From a virus, in the IMG/VR virus record IMGVR_UViG_3300025641_000019, positions 1-39,859 of that record: a stretch of DNA of 39,859 bases. One strand, written 5' to 3'. The notes beneath the pieces are model-generated. The model made no database searches. It saw only the letters and a list, made by a program, of their open reading frames with translations, and was not told the origin of the DNA. Below, piece after piece: positions 33,857-39,859 of the stretch. The position numbers were made by a program, and so were the translations under genes. Within the stretch, counting starts at the first letter, position 1; every line of letters starts with the position of its first letter.

Positions 33857-33886
33857 ATAGTATCATATTTATGATGTTGTTGTCAA
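33857..33886 (-). promoter_or_regulatory. Promoter for phoH-clpP cluster
   Basis: Minus strand: TTGACA (33886-33881), then either GATACT after 16 bp or TACTAT after 18 bp with extended TGA. The predicted start site falls at or inside the 5' arm of the adjacent hairpin. It is weaker than the other promoters because of its -10. Confidence 0.55.
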
Positions 33887-33888
33887 GG

Positions 33889-35637
33889 TTATTCGCAAGT
33901 ACGAAGACCTGTTGCAGGGTCGAAGTAACATGCCCCACCTTCATCTATAAAGTTATCTTCTTCTACTTCTGGCTCGATAACTGCATCCTCTGACGTTGCC
34001 GCATTGAGTATGCCGAATCTCTTGCCTGATGCCCTAAAGGTAGTACAACCTGATGAACCTCCATCGTAAGCCGCCATGTATACATCCTTGAACTGTTCCC
34101 ATGTTACATCGTCTCCAACGTTACATGTCTTAGAACAAGCACTGTCTACATACTTAGATGCTAAGTTAAGAACCTTGACGTGATCGAATACTGATAGTTC
34201 ATCAGCAGTCTCTCCCTTGATACCGAATACTCGGTAGCCGTAGTCATCTACTCGTTCTACAATCGGACCATCGAATGTTTGGATAGTTCTATCGTAGAAG
34301 TGAGAGAACACTGGTTCAATACCAGAGCTTACATTATCAGCACTGAGACTGATAGTGCCAGTAGGAGCCACAGAAAGTAGGTGGCTGTTACGGATACCAT
34401 GTTTAGCGATATCTGAACGGATGTCATCAGGTAATGTTTTAGCGAAGTCACTGTCTAAGTATTCCTTTTCGAATAATGGAAATGCACCTTTTTCTATAGC
34501 AAGGCTTACTGATGTTTGGTAGCATGTATCTCTGATAACTGCCATGATCTCTTCTAAGTCATTTAAGAAACCCTCTGAACCGTAAGGATTACCAAGTGCT
34601 TCAAGAGCATTAGCTACACCAGTTACACCTAGACCCATACGTCTCTTACTCTGAGCTTCCAGCTGTTGAGCTGGTAAAGGATATGTAGCTCTATCAACTA
34701 CGTTATCCATTGCTCGTACAACATTAGGAATGTCATGCTTTAGCTTCTCTAAGTTGAAACCAAAACCTGCATCTATGTTCTTCTCAACATACTGAGTCAA
34801 GTTGAATGAACCTAGTAGACATGCACCGTTTGGTGGCAAAGGTTGTTCTCCACAAGGGTTCGTAGCTGCGATGTACTCACAATAATGTAAGTTGTTCTTA
34901 CGATTGATACGGTCAATGAACAAGATGCCTGGCTCTGCCCAGTCCCATGTAGAACGTAAGATGTCATCCCATAAAGCTTTAGCTCGGATAGTGCTATATA
35001 CTCTACCTTCAAATACTAGATCAAAGTCTGTGTCTTCCTTAACAGCAGTCATAAAGTCATCAGTAACACCGACAGACATATTGAACTGTGTGAAAGCAGA
35101 TGAATTGTTCTTAGCTTTGATGTACTCTAAGATGTCTGGGTGATCTACCCTTAAAACTGCCATCTGTGCGCCCCTACGATGACCTGCAGAGCTGATAGTC
35201 TTACATAATGCATCGAATATACCCATGAAGCTAAGAGGGCCGCTAGAACGGCTGTCTAGGCTCTTGATAAGTGCACCGTGTGGACGTAGTGTAGAGAAGT
35301 CGTAACCGATGCCTCCACCTAGTTGCATAGTCTTAGCAGCTTCCGTTGCTGCCTTCATTATGCCTTCCATACTATCTTCTATAGTCATTGATACGAAGCA
35401 GTTGTAAGGTGTCACTTTACGAGGTGAACCCATTGCAGATTGTACTCGACCTGCAGGTAAGAAGCGTTGATCTAACAAGATGTCTCTGAACTGATTGTAA
35501 TGATCTTCACTATCTTTAAGTGAGTCAGCTACTCTTGACATAGCTTCTCTAAAGCTCTCGCCCTTAGAGCGATACTTCATTGCATGTATTTCTTCTGATA
35601 TACCTAGGCTTGGTCCTTGGTGGTTTTTAATACTCAT
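33889..35637 (-). CDS. nrdJ: Class II (adenosylcobalamin-dependent) ribonucleotide reductase
   Basis: This 582-residue enzyme reduces ribonucleotides to deoxyribonucleotides for phage DNA synthesis. Catalytic motif NPCGEQ gives N260, C262 (thiyl radical site) and E264. C80 (YNCF) and C273 (GACLLG) are the candidate redox pair. QLGGGIGYDFSTLRPHG (106-121) and PTGTISLSADNVSSGIEP are typical of NrdJ. No class I small subunit (NrdB) gene is present, and the length fits monomeric phage class II enzymes. The C-terminus has Cys570 and Cys581, possibly a swinging redox arm. Activity needs host vitamin B12. There is no intein or intron. Confidence 0.92.
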   Translation of the reverse strand: MSIKNHQGPSLGISEEIHAMKYRSKGESFREAMSRVADSLKDSEDHYNQFRDILLDQRFLPAGRVQSAMGSPRKVTPYNCFVSMTIEDSMEGIMKAATEAAKTMQLGGGIGYDFSTLRPHGALIKSLDSRSSGPLSFMGIFDALCKTISSAGHRRGAQMAVLRVDHPDILEYIKAKNNSSAFTQFNMSVGVTDDFMTAVKEDTDFDLVFEGRVYSTIRAKALWDDILRSTWDWAEPGILFIDRINRKNNLHYCEYIAATNPCGEQPLPPNGACLLGSFNLTQYVEKNIDAGFGFNLEKLKHDIPNVVRAMDNVVDRATYPLPAQQLEAQSKRRMGLGVTGVANALEALGNPYGSEGFLNDLEEIMAVIRDTCYQTSVSLAIEKGAFPLFEKEYLDSDFAKTLPDDIRSDIAKHGIRNSHLLSVAPTGTISLSADNVSSGIEPVFSHFYDRTIQTFDGPIVERVDDYGYRVFGIKGETADELSVFDHVKVLNLASKYVDSACSKTCNVGDDVTWEQFKDVYMAAYDGGSSGCTTFRASGKRFGILNAATSEDAVIEPEVEEDNFIDEGGACYFDPATGLRTCE

Positions 35638-35698
35638 ACGTTAATCCTTTTTAAATTCTTTATCTATTAATAACATTACATGAAAGAGAGATTGAGCT

Positions 35699-35959
35699 TC
35701 ACTTATCACCATTAGCTTCGTGACCCTCACCTCTTACTTTAAAGTCTTCTCTCATCCAGACTAAATTGTCAATGTCACCGCGAGTTAACCCAATGTCATT
35801 TAGTTCTCTGTTAGACAAACGGTTGAGATGCTTGATTGTATCTCTGTGCATTTGCCATGTTTGTAAGTAGTTATAAAATCTATATAACCAAACAAAAGGT
35901 GATCGTATACCATTGCATACAATACGTCTTGCTTTACTATCTAATATTCTTTTAATCAT
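35699..35959 (-). CDS. DUF1127 domain protein (YjiS-like)
   Basis: This 86-residue basic protein starts at ATG 35959, overlapping the MazG stop (ATGA). Residues 44-66 read HLNRLSNRELNDIGLTRGDI, the DUF1127 signature (L-x-x-LS-x-R-x-L-x-DIGL-x-R-x-DI). An amphipathic Arg/Trp/Tyr-rich helix precedes it. DUF1127 proteins are common in alpha- and gammaproteobacteria; some bind RNA and affect phosphate, carbon or small-RNA control. A phage copy would probably modify host gene expression. It supports a proteobacterial host. Confidence 0.82.
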   Translation of the reverse strand: MIKRILDSKARRIVCNGIRSPFVWLYRFYNYLQTWQMHRDTIKHLNRLSNRELNDIGLTRGDIDNLVWMREDFKVRGEGHEANGDK

Positions 35960-36276
35960 CTATTGTCTCCTGAGCCAGACAGAACACCACGTTCTTGTCT
36001 ATCGTTAAGTTTAATCATGTTAAGTTCTAACACTTCGTCTAAGCTACTGCCAAAGTAATTCGCCAGAGCAGTTAAGTAGAATGCGACATCTCCTAGTTCT
36101 TTAATAATGTCTTGGGCTTCTACTTTAGTATTGTCACGTAAGAGCTTCTTAATCTTCTCAGCTATCTCACCTGACTCTCCGATAAGACCTAAGGTGTTTT
36201 CAATTAACCTAGTTTCACCTTCTGTCATTATCTTACCCTCTACCCATTGAGAGTAATTACTTGTTGTTGTTGTCAT
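35956..36276 (-). CDS. mazG: MazG-like nucleotide pyrophosphohydrolase
   Basis: This 106-residue protein has an N-terminal lead, GLIGESGEIAEKIKK (30-44; the E-x-x-E of the metal site) and IIKELGDVAFYL (57-68; the second E-x-x-D site). These form the all-alpha NTP pyrophosphohydrolase four-helix core. It hydrolyses (d)NTPs or alarmone-type nucleotides; in phages it is thought to adjust nucleotide pools or host stress signals. Both its start and stop overlap neighbours. Confidence 0.88.
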   Translation of the reverse strand: MTTTTSNYSQWVEGKIMTEGETRLIENTLGLIGESGEIAEKIKKLLRDNTKVEAQDIIKELGDVAFYLTALANYFGSSLDEVLELNMIKLNDRQERGVLSGSGDNR

Positions 36277-36440
36277 CCATCTATCTCCGTTACCATCATA
36301 AATTCTATTATACCATCTTCTAAATCATACAGTACACCTAGAACTTCATCTTTAACTAAGTCTTCACGATCAGTCTGATCTAACTCTAATACAAACTGAT
36401 CTGCTTCCATCCTTACTTTAAATGTTACTTCGTATTCCAT
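36273..36440 (-). CDS. Small acidic protein, unknown
   Basis: The ATG at 36440 has GGAGG upstream and follows the phosphatase stop by one base; an in-frame ATG at 36491 inside the phosphatase gene is rejected. The 55 residues are acidic (MEYEVTFKVRMEAD ... YDLEDGIIEFMMVTEIDG) with a beta-alpha-beta pattern. It is coupled to MazG by ATGA. Function is not recognised; small acidic early proteins of phages often inhibit host factors, but nothing here shows that. Confidence 0.55.
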   Translation of the reverse strand: MEYEVTFKVRMEADQFVLELDQTDREDLVKDEVLGVLYDLEDGIIEFMMVTEIDG

Positions 36441-36441
36441 A

Positions 36442-37239
36442 TTATCCTCCGTAAGTTTGCTTAAGAACGTCCATAGATACCCACTGAGCATCGTACTGAC
36501 CGTCTACAATGTTGCGCTTTATTAGTACGCCTTTCCACCATTCACCATTAGACTGACCTGCCCATGACTCTGGAGCACCTTTGAAACAGCCTACGACTGC
36601 ACCGATACCACCGTTTTGTCCTACGTCTTCTTTGAAGTACATGTCACGCTTATGGCTGTGTCCTACTGAACAAGACCTGTAACGCTTCTGTAGTAAAGCA
36701 TATGCGTGATGTGTACCACTGATTGCTCTACCGAAGTTACCTGCACCAATGAAGTGTGCATAGTCTACACCATCGTAGTTACGAATAGCAGGTGCACCAT
36801 TCTCATACTGGTGATACTCATCAAACCATTTCTTAGTACCTAGGTGAGAGAAAGAGATACCATACTTCTCGCCTTCTAGTCTAGGGTCATAATTAATAGC
36901 TGTTGTAATACGTGCTTCGTGATTACCTTCGAAGCCATACCACTTTGGTCGTCTACGTCTTTGTTGTTTGAATCTGTAACGTAGAAGTTCTTGAGACTCG
37001 TTGTATGACTCAATGTCACCACCGTAGTTCTGAGCAACCACACTCTTAGGCTTAGCTTTATCGTACATGTTAAGTGACTTCATATCTGCTCCGTCACCTA
37101 GGTCTATACAATAATCAGGCTTAACATCATATATCAATCCACCTAACCAATCAAATCTTTCGTTAGTAGTTTCTGGTGATGCGTGTGCACATGACCAAAC
37201 GATTGCTGTCTTACCCATTGCTGATTTACTTATAGTCAT
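36442..37239 (-). CDS. Calcineurin-like metallophosphoesterase with altered motif I
   Basis: This 265-residue protein starts at ATG 37239, overlapping endonuclease I (ATGA). It shows motif II DLGD at 46-49, motif III GNHE at 105-108, H177/H178 (GTHH) and the last motif GHSH at 193-196. Motif I, normally D-x-H, reads C17-A-H19 (SCAH), so one metal-ligand Asp is replaced by Cys. SPETTNERFDWLGGLI aligns with the usual helix after motif I. It is common in SIO1-like phage genomes; the substrate is unknown (nucleic acid or nucleotide). Confidence 0.85.
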   Translation of the reverse strand: MTISKSAMGKTAIVWSCAHASPETTNERFDWLGGLIYDVKPDYCIDLGDGADMKSLNMYDKAKPKSVVAQNYGGDIESYNESQELLRYRFKQQRRRRPKWYGFEGNHEARITTAINYDPRLEGEKYGISFSHLGTKKWFDEYHQYENGAPAIRNYDGVDYAHFIGAGNFGRAISGTHHAYALLQKRYRSCSVGHSHKRDMYFKEDVGQNGGIGAVVGCFKGAPESWAGQSNGEWWKGVLIKRNIVDGQYDAQWVSMDVLKQTYGG

Positions 37240-37637
37240 TTCTTTATCTCCTTAGTCCATTCCTCTGGAATAGTTTTATCTGAATATAGAAAGCCATTAC
37301 TTTTACACCAATCTCCGTAGGTGCTTTTAGCTCCCTTGTAGAGCTTGGCTCGTGAGTTGTTGAATACAAAGCGTATATCGTGTTCTGGAAACTGCTTTTG
37401 TATCTCTTTATGTTTACGTCGATCTGTAGAAACAAACCTACCTTTAGTCTCGATGATGATACCATTCTCAAGAACAAAGTCAGGTGTATAGTTCCTCACC
37501 TTTAAGTCTGTCCATTTGATCTTAGTCTCTTCATATGTGAAGCTGACACCGCGTTCCTTTAGATCATTAGCTGTCTGTTCTTCTAGCCCTGATCTGTAAC
37601 CTGCCGCGATACCATGAAATCTACTTCGCTTAGCCAT
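37236..37637 (-). CDS. Endonuclease I (T7 gp3-like Holliday junction resolvase)
   Basis: This 133-residue protein lines up closely with T7 gp3: YRSGLEE (E19/E20), SFTYEETKI (E36/E37), YTPDFVLENG (D53), IIETKG (E63, K65) and RFVFNNSRAKLYKG, YGDWC, PEEW. All acidic catalytic positions are present. It cuts branched DNA and host DNA to provide nucleotides. It overlaps the exonuclease stop by one base. Confidence 0.95.
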   Translation of the reverse strand: MAKRSRFHGIAAGYRSGLEEQTANDLKERGVSFTYEETKIKWTDLKVRNYTPDFVLENGIIIETKGRFVSTDRRKHKEIQKQFPEHDIRFVFNNSRAKLYKGAKSTYGDWCKSNGFLYSDKTIPEEWTKEIKK

Positions 37638-38497
37638 TAGAAATCCTCCACTTCTGGAACCTTGAGTTCTTTCTTAATCTTAGTTAAGTACTGAGGTCCG
37701 TATGAATAGGCAAACTTCTTTAATCCTGGCCAACATGCTTTCTTGAATTCACAGTAAGAACATTCCATACATAGTTTCTTGTTAGGAGAAGTCTTGCTTT
37801 GTGGTTCATCTTTATACTCACGAGGTGGTGGTACTTTACTCTTTACCATCTCCTTGATTGCTTTGATCTCTTCTTCTTTAGTCTTAAGCTCATCAGTAAA
37901 GTCGTACATGTCTAAGCATATACTTCCGTTTACTTTATCTATAACTAAGAATGCACCATGTGTTTTGTTAGTAACTAATGGGTCATCTTTAGCCGCATAG
38001 ACATATGAAGATAGCTGAGAGATGTAGCCGAATGGGTCTTGATCTCTTAGGTTGCCTTCTTTGAACTTCTTAAAAGAGTAAGGAGAAGCTGACTTAACAT
38101 CTACTGTCATGCCATCTATAACACAGTCTCTACTTCCTTTGATACCGTGTGCATTCATCTTATCTTGTTGACCAACAACTTCGTGTCCTGCTTGCTGTGC
38201 GATACCTAAAGCAAGTTCTTCAATCATGTCTCCATAAAAGAACTTGAGCAGTGCGTTGGCTTGTAAGGCTTCTGCCTTATCTGTTTGATTAATCTTGTAC
38301 CATAACTTGCGAGAGCAAGGTGTGCCAAGTGACGACATAGATAGATAACCCCTAGGTTCTTGTGGAGCTTTGAATCTATCAGAAGCCATTTGAGCTATGT
38401 TAGTTCCAACCAGTTGACCGATTGTATTGTCCCAACCTTTCTGACCGAATATAACACTCTCCATGTCTTGTACTAATGTAGCTATTTGTTTAGCCAT
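37637..38497 (-). CDS. PD-(D/E)XK exonuclease with Cas4/AddB-type Fe-S cluster
   Basis: The start chosen is ATG 38497 with AGAAGGA upstream; ATG 38533 is inside a hairpin loop. The 286-residue protein has the nuclease core GSRDCVIDG (D124), TVDVKSAS (D133-x-K135) and QLSSYVYA (Q161, Y165). Four cysteines, C61 near the N-terminus plus C246-x2-C249-x5-C255, match the 4Fe-4S arrangement of Cas4 and AddB nucleases. It probably takes the place of T7 gp6 exonuclease in host DNA degradation and recombination, next to endonuclease I and SSB. Confidence 0.87.
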   Translation of the reverse strand: MAKQIATLVQDMESVIFGQKGWDNTIGQLVGTNIAQMASDRFKAPQEPRGYLSMSSLGTPCSRKLWYKINQTDKAEALQANALLKFFYGDMIEELALGIAQQAGHEVVGQQDKMNAHGIKGSRDCVIDGMTVDVKSASPYSFKKFKEGNLRDQDPFGYISQLSSYVYAAKDDPLVTNKTHGAFLVIDKVNGSICLDMYDFTDELKTKEEEIKAIKEMVKSKVPPPREYKDEPQSKTSPNKKLCMECSYCEFKKACWPGLKKFAYSYGPQYLTKIKKELKVPEVEDF

Positions 38498-38525
38498 TTT
38501 GTATCCTTCTGTTAGAGGTGAGAAA

Positions 38526-38541
38526 GGGCGCATGTGCGCCC
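38526..38541 (-). terminator. GC-rich hairpin between SSB and exonuclease
   Basis: Minus strand: GGGCGC-ACAT-GCGCCC, extended outward by GGAG against TTTC through G-T pairs, and followed by TTTCT. The sequence around it (ATTAGGGAG ... CCCTTT ... TAACAGAAGGA) is similar to the phoH leader. It is likely a partial terminator or mRNA-stability element that favours SSB over exonuclease. Confidence 0.65.
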
Positions 38542-38570
38542 CTCCCTAATGCTTACCGAGGTCCTTGGCC

Positions 38571-39104
38571 TCAGAAGGGAATATCTCCTGGAGTTGCCTT
38601 GCTTGGAGCAGGGGCAGCTGTTGGAGCAGCGTTGGCGTAGTTCTTAGGTTGGATACCTGCCGAAGCACCTCCGCCACCTTCTGATTCAAATACTACGTGA
38701 TCAATTACTTGAACACCGCTTAGTCGAGAACCTACACCCATCTTAGTATCGTATACATCAACGTAGACAACACCTACTGAGCCGTTGCCGATCATACCAT
38801 CAGCATCTGTCCATGCGTCACCGCTTGGGTTGAATACCTTTGGAGCACCTGCCGCCCACTCACGATCAAACTTGTCTTTCCAAGGACGCTTGAACTTGAC
38901 ACGAGTACCGCGTCCATCTGGGTCTGGTTTACCTTGCTTCCGTACACCAGAGTCTTTCATCATCTTGAACGTAGCATCGTCCATAATAATGTCAACAGTT
39001 GTAGCACCATCTGTTTCTACATCGTACTCACCGTTGTCTCTGTTACCTTCGAATAGTTTAGCCCACTCTAGGATACCTGTTAGTTCTATTGTTTTAGTAG
39101 CCAT
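38571..39104 (-). CDS. Single-stranded DNA-binding protein (T7 gp2.5 position)
   Basis: This 177-residue protein has the gp2.5/OB-fold layout: LTGILEWAKLFEGNRD, YDVETDGATTVDIIMDD, GTRVKFKRPWK, then VGVVYVDVYD and LSGVQVIDHV. The C-terminus is a flexible Ala/Pro tail ending GDIPF, the acidic tip used by SSB proteins to recruit polymerase and helicase. It is the first gene after the strongest early promoter in the window, so it is likely abundant early. The ribosome site is AGGAG. Confidence 0.85.
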   Translation of the reverse strand: MATKTIELTGILEWAKLFEGNRDNGEYDVETDGATTVDIIMDDATFKMMKDSGVRKQGKPDPDGRGTRVKFKRPWKDKFDREWAAGAPKVFNPSGDAWTDADGMIGNGSVGVVYVDVYDTKMGVGSRLSGVQVIDHVVFESEGGGGASAGIQPKNYANAAPTAAPAPSKATPGDIPF

Positions 39105-39141
39105 ATATAATCTCCTAATGATTATTTGTTGTTGTTCTGCA

Positions 39142-39170
39142 ATTATAGCAGATGTTTAGTGATATGTCAA
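39142..39170 (-). promoter_or_regulatory. Consensus sigma-70 promoter for SSB-exonuclease operon
   Basis: Minus strand: TTGACA (39170-39165), 17-bp spacer, perfect TATAAT (39147-39142) with extended TGC. It is the best promoter in the window; it lies just after the DNA polymerase stop codon. Confidence 0.9.
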
Positions 39171-39174
39171 TACG

Positions 39175-39859
39175 TCAATGTGTATCATACCACGATTTTC
39201 CTATATCATAAGAACCTGGAGTTGGTATCTTGAAACCTAGCTCAACACCTGTCTCTGACATAGTAGTAGCAATCAGTTTACCTAGATGCTCAGCCTCTTC
39301 ATAAGAGCCTATAACTTCTACTTGGTATTCGTCATGCACAAAAGCACACATCTTGAAGTTGATACCCTCTGCCCTAGCTTTCTTGTGAAAGTTGAGAAGT
39401 GTATGCTTCATTAAGATAGACTCACCAGATTGTAGTATACCTGCTAGAGTCTTGTGCTCGTTAGGTACGATAACCTTACGACCATCGTAACCTGTGAAAT
39501 AGCCCTTGTCTGCAATATAAGGAACCATTCTTTTCTTGAGAGGTGCTAAGCCATCAATGCTTTGCTCAAAGCGTTTCATAGCTGATGCGGCTTCTTGTAC
39601 GCCAACCTGCATGATACTAGCAGTCTTAGCAACACCTGCACCTAGTAGCCATCCGTATATGAAGGTCTTGGCCATGTCACGAGTAGCATGTGATATACCC
39701 AAAGCTTTCTTGTTCATATTGTGGATGTCTGTCTCGTTCTCTTTCTTACCCTTCATAATAGCATTGGCATACATGTCAGCGTCAAAGTGTCGCCACATGT
39801 AGTCAGCAAGTACTCGTAACTGAATACCGTCTGCATCACAGCCGACTAAGTAACTACCC
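39175..39859 (-). CDS. DNA polymerase, family A (T7 gp5-like), 5' partial
   Basis: Only the C-terminal 227 or so residues lie in the window; the frame is open at the edge. Visible are motif A (GCDADGIQLRVLADY, the D-x-x-x-x-LR site), motif B/O-helix RDMAKTFIYGWLLGAG (T7 RDNAKTFIYGFLYGAG), GYDGRKVIVP and motif C VHDEYQVEV. The match to T7 gp5 in the O-helix is very close. It replicates the phage genome; primase-helicase would be expected upstream, outside the window. Confidence 0.95.
   Translation of the reverse strand, partial: GSYLVGCDADGIQLRVLADYMWRHFDADMYANAIMKGKKENETDIHNMNKKALGISHATRDMAKTFIYGWLLGAGVAKTASIMQVGVQEAASAMKRFEQSIDGLAPLKKRMVPYIADKGYFTGYDGRKVIVPNEHKTLAGILQSGESILMKHTLLNFHKKARAEGINFKMCAFVHDEYQVEVIGSYEEAEHLGKLIATTMSETGVELGFKIPTPGSYDIGKSWYDTH

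Noticed and set aside
35768-35775. Minus-strand TTGACA inside the DUF1127 gene
   Set aside because: No acceptable -10 at 16-18 bp; occurs within coding sequence.
38498-38533. Longer exonuclease start at ATG 38533
   Set aside because: This ATG is within the hairpin loop and lacks a ribosome site; ATG 38497 has AGAAGGA and begins the conserved part.

Overview
The window reads as most of the genome of a tailed, short-tailed (podovirus-type) phage of a marine proteobacterium, AT-rich and very densely coded. The gene set combines a T7-type family A DNA polymerase, a gp2.5-position ssDNA-binding protein, T7-type endonuclease I, an Fe-S PD-(D/E)XK exonuclease, PhoH, MazG, a calcineurin-like phosphatase and a class II (cobalamin-dependent) ribonucleotide reductase. 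From what I know of the families this best fits the SIO1/VpV262 'cobavirus' group (Zobellviridae-like), T7-supergroup phages described as lacking their own RNA polymerase. No RNA polymerase is seen here, and eight host sigma-70-type promoters are. The exact taxon is inference; no search was run.

Layout. All genes from 1 to 31167 are on the + strand and are virion, packaging or accessory late genes. In order: the end of a tail fibre (1-569); a tightly overlapping block of small proteins including an HNH-like protein, a small-terminase-like protein and three Lys-rich proteins (566-2667); a conserved-type hypothetical (2724-3407); an HTH protein overlapping the large terminase (3426-5313); portal (5324-7441); a giant multidomain fibre (7465-11007); two further structural or unknown genes; scaffold; a 300-bp structured leader; major capsid; terminator; decoration-like protein; a 22-residue-repeat protein; fibre-tail adaptor; tail adaptor; nozzle; collar fibre; an HlyC-like acyltransferase; and five internal or ejection proteins including a lysozyme-like one (22384-31167). 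All genes from 39859 down to 31219 are on the - strand and serve replication, nucleotide supply and host manipulation: DNA polymerase (partial), SSB, exonuclease, endonuclease I, phosphatase, MazG, DUF1127, NrdJ, PhoH, Zn-ribbon/DUF3310, two ClpP-like proteins in tandem, and a small orphan. The two arms converge on a strong terminator at 31177-31208.

How the genes work together. The right arm degrades host DNA (endonuclease I, exonuclease), turns the products and host ribonucleotides into dNTPs (NrdJ, MazG, DUF3310) and copies the genome (DNA polymerase, SSB). The left arm packages it and builds a short tail with ejection proteins. Expression appears to depend on TTGACA-N17-TATAAT promoters, translational coupling (ATGA and TAATG overlaps), and a few hairpins.

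Most interesting points: an HlyC/RTX-type acyltransferase homologue located where T7 encodes gp13; one exported and one cytoplasmic ClpP-like protease in tandem; an identical 17-residue C-terminal tail on two unrelated small proteins, kept identical despite nine synonymous changes; two related hairpin leaders (phoH and exonuclease), one apparently straddled by a promoter start; a structured 250-nt leader ahead of the capsid gene; and a repeat protein with about 24 copies of a 22-residue unit. No recognisable holin, dedicated endolysin, integrase, tRNA, CRISPR or insertion sequence was seen.
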